Part shown: piece after piece, positions 26,055 to 36,299 of the stretch
Layout of the letters: each line of letters opens with the position of its first letter
How positions within the stretch are numbered: position 1 is the first letter of the stretch
NCBI GenBank assembly: GCA_947489525.1
Contig: CANLDW010000001.1
Location: 248,001 to 312,000, forward strand
Origin: an uncultured Psychrobacter sp.
Lineage (GTDB): Bacteria; Pseudomonadota; Gammaproteobacteria; Pseudomonadales; Moraxellaceae
Reading direction: 5' to 3'
DNA: 64,000 nt
Made by a program: the position numbers and the translations under genes
Notes under the pieces: model-generated
Told to the model about the DNA's origin: nothing
Seen by the model: only the letters and a program-made list of their open reading frames with translations
Database searches by the model: none

Positions 26055-26744
26055 CTAAGTTCCCAGCTCAAGCAAGCTGGCATTACCTCCAATAGCTGTC
26101 GTATTGATAGTCCTTACGCGTTCGGTAACAAAACGATGCAGATAATCTGGTGTCAGCATCTCAGATAATCCCTCCATATCGGTCACAGCGATGACTTGAG
26201 TTAAAATGCCATCAGTATTAGCGAGACCTTGGCTGATTGTTTGAATATCACTTGGACTGCCTGCAATCGCTACTTGTGCCAAACGGTCTATATATAGCAA
26301 GGTTATGGTTTGTGAGTCATTAGCAATACTGATGACATCGTCACTGATACCTGTCTCATAGAGCGCGTTTGCCGCTGCAACGCACATCTCATCTTGGCTG
26401 GGCCAGTGCAATATGACCTCGTTACCCGTTAGCAAAGCTGCTACCAGTTGTCCCAGTACTGCCATTGTGCGCGCCGAGTCGCCGCCTATGACCATAGTTT
26501 TACCACGCGCGGTCAAGTACAAGTCATTGGACTCACCTGTTGCACCAACCATGCGCTCAGTAGCATCAAGCATGGGTGCTTGATTCAGCAGATGTGTAAA
26601 CAAGCGTCGTGCCTTATTGGCATCGCCTGTCAGCAGCGCAAGCTTTGGAATCGCTGCCTCGATATACGGCGCACGGTTAACAGCGCCAAGGAGTCGCCAA
26701 GCTTCGCAGACTTCGGCATGGTTCTTTTTGAATTCAGTTGTCAC
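26055..26744 (-). CDS. Detached PutA C-terminal domain (ALDH-superfamily lid domain)
   Basis: A 229-residue protein that corresponds to the C-terminal domain of long PutA proteins; its last residues (VRTINTTAIGGNASLLELG) match the end of E. coli PutA. In long PutAs this aldehyde-dehydrogenase-like domain covers the channel that carries the intermediate and helps assembly. Here it is encoded separately: the main putA ORF ends with TAA inside a strong AAGGAG, and a GTG start follows 6 bases after it, reading MTTEFKKNHAEV. An upstream in-frame extension overlaps putA and is ignored. It lacks catalytic residues and probably acts as a partner of PutA. Confidence 0.85.
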   Translation of the reverse strand: MTTEFKKNHAEVCEAWRLLGAVNRAPYIEAAIPKLALLTGDANKARRLFTHLLNQAPMLDATERMVGATGESNDLYLTARGKTMVIGGDSARTMAVLGQLVAALLTGNEVILHWPSQDEMCVAAANALYETGISDDVISIANDSQTITLLYIDRLAQVAIAGSPSDIQTISQGLANTDGILTQVIAVTDMEGLSEMLTPDYLHRFVTERVRTINTTAIGGNASLLELGT

Positions 26745-26754
26745 AGTGGACTCC

Positions 26755-29700
26755 TTATACCAATTCTGTTTGCGTGGATGAATGCGTCGTCTCGCTATCA
26801 GTACGGCCTTGGTCTTGCCTGTAATACTCATTATTTACTGATTCGTTTTTGAGCTGCATGAGACGAGCAACGTAGTGCGGCCCGCCCGCTTTTGGACCTG
26901 TCCCTGATAGACCGCAGCCGCCAAAGGGTTGAACGTTGACTACTGCGCCAATCTGGTTACGGTTGACATAAGTATTACCAACGAAAGCGCGGCGCTCAAT
27001 ATGCTCAGCGATACTCTCAATACGGCTATGAATACCCAAGGTCAGACCAAAGCCTGTATTATTGATGGCATCAATGAGCTGATTGAGATTGCGTGCGTTG
27101 TAACGCAAAACGTGCAGTATCGGACCGAAGTGCTCACCGCCGATAACATCGATACTTTGCACCTCGATTGCCGTTGGCAACACAAAAGTTGCTTGCTCTT
27201 GACTGACCACTGAGCTTGAGCTCATTGGTGTCTGCGCTAAGATTTGCGCCGTCGGCTCTGCTTGCATACGTTTAATGTGTGTCTCTAAACCTTCTTTAGC
27301 GTCCTTGTCAATAACGGGACCAACATCAGTAGCCGCGTACAGCGGATTACCGACGACGAGCTCTGCCATATTGCCTTGCAGCAGCTCAATAAGCTCATCT
27401 GCAACCTCATCTTGTACGCAAAGAATGCGACAAGCCGAGCAGCGCTGTCCTGCTGAGCCAAACGCTGATAGTACCGCATCTTTGACGACTTGCTCTGGCA
27501 GCGCGGTTGAATCAACGATCATTGCATTTTGACCACCAGTCTCGGCAATCAGTACCGGCAGCTCGCCATTGGTCTGTGCATGGCTATTTAGACTTTGATT
27601 AATGCGCTGAGCGGTTTGCGTTGAGCCAGTGAAGATAACGCCTGCGATATTGTCCGCTTTGGTTAATGCACCGCCAACCTCGCCTGCCCCTGTCACAAAC
27701 TGTAGCGCCTCATGAGGTACGCCCGCTTGGTACATAAGCTGTACACCGAAGTGAGCGATCAAACTAGTCTGTTCAGCGGGCTTAGCGACCACAGTATTAC
27801 CGGCTGCGAGTGCGGCGACAATTTGACCAGTATAAATAGCCAGTGGAAAGTTCCAAGGACTAATACAGACAAACGTACCGCGCGCTTGATATATTTGTTT
27901 TGCAGGTTTGCCAGCTAAGTCAGTAAACTCGTAAACATGCGCAGCCAAGCGCTCTGCTTCATCAGCATAAAAGCGACAAAAATCAACCGCTTCTCTGATC
28001 TCATCGATACTGTCTTGCGTCGTTTTACCCGCTTCTACATGGCACAGTGCCATAAGCTCCGCGTAGTTCTCCTCATACAGATCAGCGATACGGCGTAGTA
28101 TCTCAGCGCGTCTACTTGCAGGAACCGCCTGCCACATCTCTTGCCCTGCAACAGCAGCTTTTATAGCGCGGCGAGCGGTACTAGCGTTTCCATATTGGAC
28201 ATAACCTGCCAGAACCTCTTGATTCCAAGGCGCACAAACGTCGTAGCGAGCAAGCTCCTGCTTACCTTGCTCGCTATGCTCATCACTAGCAGTGGTCGTA
28301 ATCGCTTGACCGTTGATAATAGGCGTCGCCTGCCATGTCTTTTGTAGATGACTATCGATCGCGGCTTTTAGCGGCTGCCATTGCGACTCAACAAAGATGT
28401 TGGGGCCAAAGCTCGCTTGACGTGAGCCATATATTTCCAGTGGTAGCGGAATGTCAGGATTGTACAGCTCACTATTTTCAAGCAGTTTATCGTACGGATG
28501 TACGGTGAGCTTATCAATAGGATAAGACTTATCTAAGAGCTGATGAACGAACGAGCTGTTCGCGCCATTCTCAAGCAAGCGGCGTACTAAATACGGCAAT
28601 AGATCTTTGTGTGCCCCCACTGGAGCGTAGATACGCACAGGTATCTGGTAGACCTGCAAGATATGATCGTAGAGTGCATCACCCATACCATGCAGACGCT
28701 GAAACTCGAAGTCTCGGTGTGCGCTCATAGTCATGATTGAGGCCAGCGTATGCGCGTTATGAGTAGCAAACTGGGGCCAGATAAGCCCGCGCAAATGCTC
28801 TGATAATAAGAAGCGCGCGCAGGCCAGATAAGCGGTATCCGTCCCCTCTTTGCGCGTCCACACTGGATAACCTGACAGCCCTTTTTGCTGAGCAAGCTTA
28901 ATCTCCGTATCCCAGTACGCGCCTTTGACCAAACGCACCGGTATACGATCACCAACCTCGCTCGACAGCTGTGCCAACCATGCCAGAATAGCAATAGCAC
29001 GTTTCGAGTATGCTTGTACGACTATACCCAAACCATCCCAGCCTTGGGTTAGCTTATCGCGGTACAGCGATTCAAACAGTTTTAAGGAAATCTCTAAACG
29101 ATCGGCTTCTTCAGCATCGATACTGATATCGACATTGACTTCGCGCGCTGCTTCAATAAGCAATAAACAGCGCTGACGCAGTAGCCCCATCACTTGCGAC
29201 TCTTGTGTCGCCTCGTAGCGCGGGTGCAGTGCAGACAGCTTGATGGAGACCGACGGCTTCGGCATGCCCTCCTGAACTTTAATATGAGCTGTTGACTTCA
29301 CCGCATGCAGATAATCATTAAAGTACTTTTCAGCATCCTTGTGTGTAATGGCCGCCTCGCCTAGCATGTCAAACGAGTAGGTATAGCCTTTATTACGATA
29401 AGGCTGGCTATTCTTATTAGCGTCCTCTATGGTCTCACCCAAGACGAACTGGTGCCCCATAATGCGCATAGCTTTTTGCATAGCACCGCGAATCATAGGC
29501 TCGCCCATCTTTTTGGTCATACGATCCAAAAATCCCGACGCCGTCGTACTGCTATCAATACTGACGACGCGCCCGGTCATCATCATCCCCCACGTCGAGG
29601 CATTGACCATAAAGCCGTTGTCATCTTTTAAGTGTCTTTTCCAGTCCGCGACACTCATCTTATCGCGAATGAGCGCGTCTGCCGTATAATTGTCCGGCAC

Positions 29701-30039
29701 GCGGATTAAAGCCTCGGCTAAGCTCATAAGCAGTATACCTTCTTGGGTATCCAAGCTGTATTCAAGCAATAGCGAGTCCACCATCTTGACCGACTTACTA
29801 TCGCGGCGCACGTACTCAACCAGCTGGCGGGTCTGTGCGCTGGCATCGGCGCGCTCCTTATCGCTAGGTTTGGCAAGCGGCAATAGCTCCATCAGCCAGC
29901 GTGCTTCATCAACACTATACAATGGCGATATACGCTCATATAGTGTTGCACTCGATTGGGTTAGATACTTGGGTGCCAAGAGGTCTTTTGGGTCGAACAA
30001 GATTGGCTCTTTGGGGGTAAACTGGTCTACAGGATTCAT
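26755..30039 (-). CDS. putA: Bifunctional proline dehydrogenase / L-glutamate semialdehyde dehydrogenase
   Basis: Oxidises proline to glutamate. From the ATG at 30039 (GGAG 5 bases before) it has 1094 residues. The FAD-dependent proline dehydrogenase barrel spans about 150-480 (PSVSIKLSALHPRYE, DISIDAEEADR, PVRLVKGAYWDTEIK, FATHNAHT). The dehydrogenase domain spans about 580-1070, with the nucleophile Cys in GSAGQRCSACR. There is no N-terminal ribbon-helix-helix domain, so unlike E. coli PutA it should not be its own repressor. The ORF stops after a polar tail following GTGPKAGGPHYVARL; the usual C-terminal lid domain is the next gene. Confidence 0.96.
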   Translation of the reverse strand: MNPVDQFTPKEPILFDPKDLLAPKYLTQSSATLYERISPLYSVDEARWLMELLPLAKPSDKERADASAQTRQLVEYVRRDSKSVKMVDSLLLEYSLDTQEGILLMSLAEALIRVPDNYTADALIRDKMSVADWKRHLKDDNGFMVNASTWGMMMTGRVVSIDSSTTASGFLDRMTKKMGEPMIRGAMQKAMRIMGHQFVLGETIEDANKNSQPYRNKGYTYSFDMLGEAAITHKDAEKYFNDYLHAVKSTAHIKVQEGMPKPSVSIKLSALHPRYEATQESQVMGLLRQRCLLLIEAAREVNVDISIDAEEADRLEISLKLFESLYRDKLTQGWDGLGIVVQAYSKRAIAILAWLAQLSSEVGDRIPVRLVKGAYWDTEIKLAQQKGLSGYPVWTRKEGTDTAYLACARFLLSEHLRGLIWPQFATHNAHTLASIMTMSAHRDFEFQRLHGMGDALYDHILQVYQIPVRIYAPVGAHKDLLPYLVRRLLENGANSSFVHQLLDKSYPIDKLTVHPYDKLLENSELYNPDIPLPLEIYGSRQASFGPNIFVESQWQPLKAAIDSHLQKTWQATPIINGQAITTTASDEHSEQGKQELARYDVCAPWNQEVLAGYVQYGNASTARRAIKAAVAGQEMWQAVPASRRAEILRRIADLYEENYAELMALCHVEAGKTTQDSIDEIREAVDFCRFYADEAERLAAHVYEFTDLAGKPAKQIYQARGTFVCISPWNFPLAIYTGQIVAALAAGNTVVAKPAEQTSLIAHFGVQLMYQAGVPHEALQFVTGAGEVGGALTKADNIAGVIFTGSTQTAQRINQSLNSHAQTNGELPVLIAETGGQNAMIVDSTALPEQVVKDAVLSAFGSAGQRCSACRILCVQDEVADELIELLQGNMAELVVGNPLYAATDVGPVIDKDAKEGLETHIKRMQAEPTAQILAQTPMSSSSVVSQEQATFVLPTAIEVQSIDVIGGEHFGPILHVLRYNARNLNQLIDAINNTGFGLTLGIHSRIESIAEHIERRAFVGNTYVNRNQIGAVVNVQPFGGCGLSGTGPKAGGPHYVARLMQLKNESVNNEYYRQDQGRTDSETTHSSTQTELV

Positions 30040-30774
30040 ACCAACTCCATTACTAACGTTTAAAAACCATATTAAATGGCAGGCTAAACCCTTATAAATA
30101 GTCATTTATAAAAAAAGGCTAAACCGCACCATTACTAAACGAGCAATTTCAGCAAGCGCTGAAAAGGGTTAGGTAGGTCGTTTGCATATTAAACGGGCTA
30201 CGTAACAATACAAAGGCAACAACAGTACGTTAAGCGGCATTAGTGCCTTCTTCTTGTTGGTAGTGAACGAAGTATGATGACAAGTTAATGGTGATGCTAC
30301 AGTGACAATAATACGGTCTTGGTCTAAAGCCATAGCGGCAGGCATTGTAGCCGGAACGCTAAAACCATCTCTTTCATCTTGTATGACGCAAAGTCATTGA
30401 ATAATTCACAGTAAGAAAAACCTCTACGGCGTTGATTGAGGTGATGCGCTTAACCCCTTCATGTTAGCATGAAAAATAGGCGTAAACTAACAATATCATG
30501 CATGTTTACTAAACCATAACCGTTTTAAAAACATACAGATAGTAGGCTTTTGATAGCTAAACTGCCGAACTATTAACTTTTAGTTTCCTATAGCCAAACA
30601 CAATTGTATTTTCGTAGATTGAACGCTTTTATGCTTCAGATGATGAATAGCATTGGAATAAAAACACTGGTAAAAAAACCCTCTTTATCTTATGAAAAAG
30701 AGGGTCTTTAGTAATTATAGGAGCAAAACTATAACGCTTGATAGGCTACGGCCTTTCTTTACATACTACTCTAT
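30040..30774. other. putA upstream region
   Basis: 735 bases without a convincing gene. It should hold the putA promoter and, at 30678-30705, the terminator of the purine permease gene. A 58-codon minus-strand ORF (30169-30345) has no ribosome site and is not accepted. Confidence 0.6.
30678..30705 (-). terminator. Terminator after the purine permease gene
   Basis: Stem ACCCTCTTT / AAAGAGGGT with a 10-base loop and, on the minus strand, a following T7 run (AAAAAAA on plus). Confidence 0.85.
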
Positions 30775-32070
30775 TTATAAAAAAACAATTTTAGCGAGCA
30801 AGACGGCGGTCAGTACCCAGACCGGTATTGTAATCTCAGAGAAATTACCCGTCATAAACTTCACGGCAGTATAAGTAATAAAGCCAAGCGCAATACCATC
30901 AGCGATAGAATAAGTCAGCGGCGTCAACAATAGGACGACGGCAACAGGGGCAGCTTCGGTTAAATCTTCCCAGTTGATGTCTTTTAGGGTAAATAACATC
31001 AGCACCGACACATAAAATATAGCGCCAGCAGTGGCATAAGCAGGAATCATACCCGCCAGCGGCGCAAAAAATATACTCAGTAAAAACAGCACGCCAACGG
31101 TCACTGCCATCAAACCTGTACGCCCGCCTGAAGCCACCCCAGAAGCGCTCTCAATATAACTGGTAGTTGATGAGGTGCCAAGCATGGCGCCTGCTACTGT
31201 TGCCGTTGAATCTGCCAACAGCGCTTTGTCCATGTTAGGAATGTTACCGTTTTTGTCAATCAAGCCTGCTTTGCTAGTAATACCGACTAAGCTACCCGTA
31301 GTATCGAATAGATCCACGAACAAGAATGCAAAAATAATACTGATCATCCCGATATCAAAAGCGCCTGCAATATCGAGCTGCATCAAAGTAGGAGTAACGG
31401 ATGGCGGCGCAGACATAATACCAGCAAACTGGGTGTGTCCTGTGATCAGACTAATAAGAGTAATCAGCAAAATACCAATAGTTACCGCGCCTGGGACTTT
31501 TTTGTATACCAGACCAATAATCACAAAGAACCCCAACGCCGCCATCATGGGAGAAAAGGTTCTCATATCCCCAAGCTTTACCAAAGTTGCCTCTTGTCCT
31601 ATGATAATACCTGAGCTTTGCAAAGCAATAAATGCCAAAAATGCCCCGATACCCGCAACAATACCTTGTTTGAGACTGTTCGGAATAGCGTTTATAATCC
31701 ATTCACGAATCTTGAATAAGCTGAGTAGGACAAAGATACAGCCCGATAAAAAGACTGCACCAAGCGCCGTTTGCCAAGCGTAGCCCATCCCAAGAACCAC
31801 ACCGTAGGTAAAAAAGGCGTTAAGTCCCATACCAGGTGCGAGCGCTACGGGCAGACGTGCATAAATACCCATGATAAAACAACCTAGGGCGGCGGCAAGA
31901 CAAGTGGCTACAAACACCGCGCCTTTATCCATGCCTGCTTCGGCGAGCACATTGGGATTGACGAAGATAATATAGGCCATCGTCAAAAAGGTGGTTATAC
32001 CGGCGAGGATTTCTGTTTTGATGGTCGTATTGTGACCCTTGATACCAAAGTAGCGTTCGATTGCATTCAT
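30775..32070 (-). CDS. NCS2-family purine permease (AzgA-like)
   Basis: A 431-residue inner-membrane permease for adenine, guanine or hypoxanthine of the AzgA branch of the NCS2 family. I start it at the ATG at 32070 (MNAIERYFGIKGHNTT), the usual start of this family; the ORF is open for 68 more codons upstream but those do not look like permease. Typical stretches are TAGITTFLTMAYIIFVNP-like, NAFFTYGVVLGMG and LFDTTGSLVGIT. About 12-14 hydrophobic segments. It is divergent from tolQ. Confidence 0.9.
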   Translation of the reverse strand: MNAIERYFGIKGHNTTIKTEILAGITTFLTMAYIIFVNPNVLAEAGMDKGAVFVATCLAAALGCFIMGIYARLPVALAPGMGLNAFFTYGVVLGMGYAWQTALGAVFLSGCIFVLLSLFKIREWIINAIPNSLKQGIVAGIGAFLAFIALQSSGIIIGQEATLVKLGDMRTFSPMMAALGFFVIIGLVYKKVPGAVTIGILLITLISLITGHTQFAGIMSAPPSVTPTLMQLDIAGAFDIGMISIIFAFLFVDLFDTTGSLVGITSKAGLIDKNGNIPNMDKALLADSTATVAGAMLGTSSTTSYIESASGVASGGRTGLMAVTVGVLFLLSIFFAPLAGMIPAYATAGAIFYVSVLMLFTLKDINWEDLTEAAPVAVVLLLTPLTYSIADGIALGFITYTAVKFMTGNFSEITIPVWVLTAVLLAKIVFL

Positions 32071-32547
32071 AAGTGCGGCGCTCAACTCAACGGTGACTGG
32101 GAAGAAGACAGAGGTGTCAGTAATGATAAGATAGGTGTTGTTATAGGTTTTGATTCTTAAGATAAAGACGCTGTACGCCAGATAACTTATTGAAGTTAAT
32201 CCAAAAAACCACAGACCTATTTTATACTCTATTACAAAGCGCAACATTTTAGATAAATTAGTATAAACATTCAATCTTTAGAGATGTCTTGCTCGTGCAA
32301 TTGGCTTAAGTAGCAGCAGTGTTGATCATGCTTTTTTCAAGATTATATATTCGTCAAACTATCGCGCACTTACCTATTTTATAACACTAAATATAGACTT
32401 CTTTAGTATGCGGCTATTTACACCCTTTACTGATTTTATTAATGACCTTTTTATCATTTAGCAGTACACTAGCGAGTTGATTGTATGCCAGCGACTATCT
32501 GTACTACTGACACTTTTGCTATTAATTATCACTTATGAGTCTACATC
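32071..32547. other. Divergent permease-tolQ intergenic region
   Basis: 477 AT-rich bases that must carry promoters for the permease gene and the tol operon. The permease frame stays open for 204 bases of it. I find no clear operator, riboswitch or RNA gene. Confidence 0.55.
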
Positions 32548-33294
32548 ATGCCTGAATCGTTAAATACACTTGATCTCATTACCGATGCAAGCTTACTGGT
32601 GCAGCTGGTCATGCTCCTGCTGCTGCTTGCGTCTTTGATGAGCTGGGTGATTATCTTTCGCATGAGTGCACGCCTTGGTACTGCCAACAAATTCGATGAG
32701 CAGTTTGAGACGTGGTTTTGGTCGGGTGAGGATCTTGCAAAGCTCTACCAAGGGGTACAAGGCTCACCTAATCGCCAAGGTCTTGAACAGATATTCTATG
32801 TGGGGTTCTCTGAGTACTTGAGAATGCACAAAAAGCGCCAACCCAAAGACGATATTATCGATGGCGTTGAGCGCAAACTGCGCGTAGGACTTGGACGCCA
32901 GCAGCAGCTATTGGAGTCAGGCTTGACAACCCTTGCCAGTATTGGCTCAGTTGCGCCTTACGTCGGATTGTTCGGTACGGTGTGGGGTATCATGAACGCC
33001 TTTTTAGGTCTATCACAAACGGAACAAGCAACGCTTGCTGCTGTCGCTCCCGGTATCGCTGAGGCGCTGATTGCAACCGCTATGGGTCTGTTTGCGGCTA
33101 TTCCTGCGGTGCTCGCTTTTAACCATTTTACGGCAAAATCAAGCCGTCTTTATGATTCGCGCGCGCTGTTTTGTGATGAGATGACCGGTATGCTGCAGCG
33201 CGAGACCAGTAGCCAAAACATGCTCAATACCGAAAGCAAGCTCACCGAAAACCGAACGACGGCGATCACTGCCAATCAGGTGACAGGGTCATGA
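32548..33294 (+). CDS. tolQ: Tol-Pal system protein TolQ
   Basis: Inner-membrane ion-channel subunit that powers the Tol-Pal system for outer-membrane constriction at division. The 248 residues have three transmembrane segments (about 15-37, 130-152, 170-192) and the family stretch SVAPYVGLFGTVWGIMNAF followed by ATAMGLFAAIPAV. The C-terminal tail is polar. tolR starts inside its stop codon (ATGA overlap). Confidence 0.94.
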   Translation: MPESLNTLDLITDASLLVQLVMLLLLLASLMSWVIIFRMSARLGTANKFDEQFETWFWSGEDLAKLYQGVQGSPNRQGLEQIFYVGFSEYLRMHKKRQPKDDIIDGVERKLRVGLGRQQQLLESGLTTLASIGSVAPYVGLFGTVWGIMNAFLGLSQTEQATLAAVAPGIAEALIATAMGLFAAIPAVLAFNHFTAKSSRLYDSRALFCDEMTGMLQRETSSQNMLNTESKLTENRTTAITANQVTGS

Positions 33295-33749
33295 AGCCAA
33301 ACCCTTATCAGCGGCAAAAAAAGACTTTAAATAGTGATATGAACGTTGTACCTTACATCGACGTCATGCTCGTACTCCTTGTAATATTTATGGTGACCGC
33401 ACCTATGCTCATTACTGGCGTCGATGTGGATCTGCCAAAGGAGCAAACCAATACGTTGAGTCAAAATCAGCTGCCCGTGATTGTCTCCCTAACTGCAAAC
33501 GGTGAGCTTTTTATGAGTTATGAAGATAATATCGACACACCGATTAGTGAATCGCAGCTTATTGACACTTTAGCAAATCTACAATCGCAAAGCAGTGGCG
33601 CTGATGATACCGTGCAAGTGATGATCAACGCGGATCAGAACAATCAGTACGGCGCAATTATGTCTCTTATGGCAAACCTACAGCAAGCCGGTATTCAAAG
33701 GGTTGGGCTGCTAACGGGCGCACCCTTGCCTATGCCAACACCGCCCTAA
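33291..33749 (+). CDS. tolR: Tol-Pal system protein TolR
   Basis: A 152-residue ExbD/TolR protein: a short cytoplasmic start, one membrane helix (about 20-42) with the ion-pathway aspartate in VVPYIDVMLVLLVIFMVTAP, and a periplasmic domain. It works with TolQ as the proton-driven motor. The start overlaps the tolQ stop, implying translational coupling. Confidence 0.94.
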   Translation: MKPNPYQRQKKTLNSDMNVVPYIDVMLVLLVIFMVTAPMLITGVDVDLPKEQTNTLSQNQLPVIVSLTANGELFMSYEDNIDTPISESQLIDTLANLQSQSSGADDTVQVMINADQNNQYGAIMSLMANLQQAGIQRVGLLTGAPLPMPTPP

Positions 33750-33837
33750 TTCAAATTCATGCCTGCCCTTGCTATGCATCTCTAAGCTTACTAATATAAG
33801 CCATTGTGCTTGATAAATCTTGCTTGTGAGTCGTCTC

Positions 33838-34788
33838 ATGACGTTGTTAAATAAAGCGCCTGTTGTCTATGTGCCTACCGAGCCTGAGGGCAACGGTCTG
33901 ACTTTGCCTACCTTATTGAGCGTATTGGCTCATGGTTTGGTGATAGGCTTGCTGATTTATAGCTATTATCTCGATACCGATACGCCAGAGCGTATAGAGA
34001 CGGTCATGGTCTCCCCTGAGCAATTGGCAGCGATGCAAGAGCAAGTACTCGCCAACCGCGCCGCTATGGCAAGTACTGAAAACGTCTCTACAGCCAGTGA
34101 TCAACCAGCGAATACTAGTACGCCTGAGACGACACAAAACGCTATCGAGTCAGATAATTCGCAGTCCGTATTTACGCGCTCAAATGAGCCTGCTAGTGGC
34201 CCTTTGCTGATGAGTGAAGCACATCAGGAGCGACTCGCTGCCCAAAACCGTGAGTACGAGCGTAATATAGCTGACATCGCAGAACAGCTTGATCAAGAGA
34301 TACTGGCAGAGCGTAGTCAGCTAAATCAAAGCCAAAGAGAGGATGCAGCTGCTGAACGTCAAAGACTCCAAGAGCTGCGCGATAAACGCAGTAATCCGCC
34401 GAGGATTGTGCCGCCTAAACGAGGTGAGGGTAATATAAAAATAACATCGGATAATAGCCCTAAAAATTTGAGCTTAGGAGACGGCGAACCTACTGCTTCA
34501 AGCAATAACTCCAGTAGATCCAGTCGTTCTGTAGGCGAATTTAGAAACGCGATCGCTGAAAAAATCCTTAGATATCTGCAAGCCCCTGATAATACACAAG
34601 GGACGACTGCTAGAGTATTACTTAATCTAGATACAAGAGGTAACGTTATCTCTGCTACAGCCACTGGCTCCAATCCGAAAGTGAACTCAGCAGCAGAAGC
34701 CGCCGCCTTTGCCGCCAGTCCACTACCTATCGATTCTAGTAACCCGAGTGCCTTTAAAGAGATAGCGATCAATATTACAGTTGAATAA
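33838..34788 (+). CDS. tolA: Tol-Pal system protein TolA
   Basis: Links the TolQR motor to TolB/Pal across the periplasm. From the ATG at 33838 it has 316 residues: an N-terminal membrane helix (LPTLLSVLAHGLVIGLLIYSYYL), a long helical polar region rich in Gln, Glu and Ala (about 100-200) and a C-terminal TolA/TonB-like domain (about 225-316). The start is not certain; TTG at 33820 and GTG at 33826 are in frame, but GAG lies 7 bases before the ATG. The helical domain is shorter than in E. coli TolA (421). Confidence 0.86.
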   Translation: MTLLNKAPVVYVPTEPEGNGLTLPTLLSVLAHGLVIGLLIYSYYLDTDTPERIETVMVSPEQLAAMQEQVLANRAAMASTENVSTASDQPANTSTPETTQNAIESDNSQSVFTRSNEPASGPLLMSEAHQERLAAQNREYERNIADIAEQLDQEILAERSQLNQSQREDAAAERQRLQELRDKRSNPPRIVPPKRGEGNIKITSDNSPKNLSLGDGEPTASSNNSSRSSRSVGEFRNAIAEKILRYLQAPDNTQGTTARVLLNLDTRGNVISATATGSNPKVNSAAEAAAFAASPLPIDSSNPSAFKEIAINITVE

Positions 34789-34908
34789 ACCGTATAAAAT
34801 CTTATCAAGACTACACAAACCTCTAAATCTGCTATAGTCAATTCATTTTAAGCATTCAATTCAATTCAATTCCTTATTTATCAATATGTATTTACGCTAG
34901 GATATTTT

Positions 34909-36210
34909 ATGAAGCTAACTTCTGTTTTTTATATGACGCCGCTAACTTTTTTATTACCGTCATTAATTGTACTCCCTACCATCACGGCTACTGCCGCGCC
35001 CTTGGAGATTGACGTCACTGTAGTCGCGCCGCGTCAACAAAACCAAGTCGCTGTCGTTCCTTTTGCGGGCGACTCGGTACTCTCTCCTATTATCCTCAAT
35101 GACTTAAGCAGAACCGAGCTCAAAGCTACCAGCCAAAACCTACCGCAGCAGCCACGCAGCAGTAGTGAGCTGGCAGGTACGTTGCCCGTTTGGCAAAATC
35201 TTGGTATTCCTTACTTAGTTGTTGGTAGTACGCGTACGGATCGCGGACGCGTGATTACGGATTATGAAGTCATCAATGTGCAAACAGGACAGGTACTTGG
35301 CGGTAAACAAAGCTTAAGCGCGGACAATAATAAAGAAAGCATGCGCTACGCCGCTCACGTCATCGCTGACAAGATCTATGAGCTAATCACTGGCACGCCA
35401 GGCGATTTTTCTGGTCGTATCGCTTATATCGAAGAGATGGGCGTCGGCAAAAACAAAGTATCCTATCTCAAAGTGATAGATGCTGATGGTGAAAACCCTC
35501 GAACTATTACCGAGGTGAATGGCTCTATCTTTTCGCCAGCATGGTCACCCGACGGCAATCGTATCGCTTACTCTGTCCAGCGCGAACGATCATATCCCGT
35601 CATATACGTACAAAATGTTAATGGCGGCGGCGCGCGCGTGATTACCCCGTATAAAGGAAGTAACCTCAGTCCTTCGTTCTCTCCTGATGGTAGTAAGATA
35701 CTGTTTTCAAGTAGTTTTGAAGGCAGCGCACATATTTATCAGATGAGTGCTGGTGGCGGCGCGCCAACGCGACTGACCAATTGGCCGAGTAGTGAAGTGC
35801 AGCCCAGCTATGCGCCCGATGGTAGATCCTTTGTCTTTGTCTCGGATAAAGCAGGCTTTAATAAGCCGCAAGTCTATCGTTACGAGTTTGGTTCAGGGCG
35901 TATATCCAAGGTGTCAAACAACAGCTATGCCACAAGTCCGCAGTATAGTAGTGATGGCACGCAAATCGCCTTTTTAAATGGACGTACGGCGGCTATCATG
36001 AATAGTAATGGCACAGTCACGACTACTCTTGGTAATACGGGTATTGATGAAGCACCAAGCTTTTCGCCGAACGGTAAACGCGTTGTCTTTGCCTCCACTC
36101 AAGGCGGTAAAGGCATCTTAACCATCAAATCTTTAAATGGTGGTGAAGCCTTTGGTAAATCTGGACAAGGCGTTATCCGCTCTCCTGTGTGGTCAGCAAG
36201 TCCTAAATAA
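34909..36210 (+). CDS. tolB: Tol-Pal system protein TolB
   Basis: Periplasmic beta-propeller protein that contacts TolA and Pal. In 433 residues it has a signal peptide (cleaved near TATAAP), an N-terminal domain (about 30-170) and a six-bladed propeller made of WD40-like repeats marked by SPAWSPDGNRIAYSV, SPSFSPDGSKILFSS and PSYAPDGRSFVFVS. In most gammaproteobacteria pal follows at once; here a terminator follows. Confidence 0.95.
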   Translation: MKLTSVFYMTPLTFLLPSLIVLPTITATAAPLEIDVTVVAPRQQNQVAVVPFAGDSVLSPIILNDLSRTELKATSQNLPQQPRSSSELAGTLPVWQNLGIPYLVVGSTRTDRGRVITDYEVINVQTGQVLGGKQSLSADNNKESMRYAAHVIADKIYELITGTPGDFSGRIAYIEEMGVGKNKVSYLKVIDADGENPRTITEVNGSIFSPAWSPDGNRIAYSVQRERSYPVIYVQNVNGGGARVITPYKGSNLSPSFSPDGSKILFSSSFEGSAHIYQMSAGGGAPTRLTNWPSSEVQPSYAPDGRSFVFVSDKAGFNKPQVYRYEFGSGRISKVSNNSYATSPQYSSDGTQIAFLNGRTAAIMNSNGTVTTTLGNTGIDEAPSFSPNGKRVVFASTQGGKGILTIKSLNGGEAFGKSGQGVIRSPVWSASPK

Positions 36211-36271
36211 TTTGTTTATTGATAAAGCTATCATATCAATATTCATCTAACTTCTGTCCCTCTTAATAAAG

Positions 36272-36299
36272 AAGCGTCCAATACTCTTATTGGACGCTT
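36272..36299. terminator. tol operon terminator
   Basis: Perfect 11-base stem AAGCGTCCAAT / ATTGGACGCTT with a 6-base loop and a TTTTTTATTT tail, between convergent tolB and the small cytochrome gene. Confidence 0.92.

Noticed and set aside
26744..26831. Possible start of the detached PutA domain inside putA
   Set aside because: The frame extends upstream into putA, but the GTG at 26744 has a strong ribosome site and the upstream residues do not resemble PutA.
30169..30345. 58-codon minus-strand frame upstream of putA
   Set aside because: No ribosome-binding site, no recognisable domain; more likely a chance frame in the promoter region.
32071..32274. N-terminal extension of the purine permease by 68 codons
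   Set aside because: The family starts at the chosen ATG; the extra hydrophobic stretch has no match to known permeases and would add an odd membrane segment.
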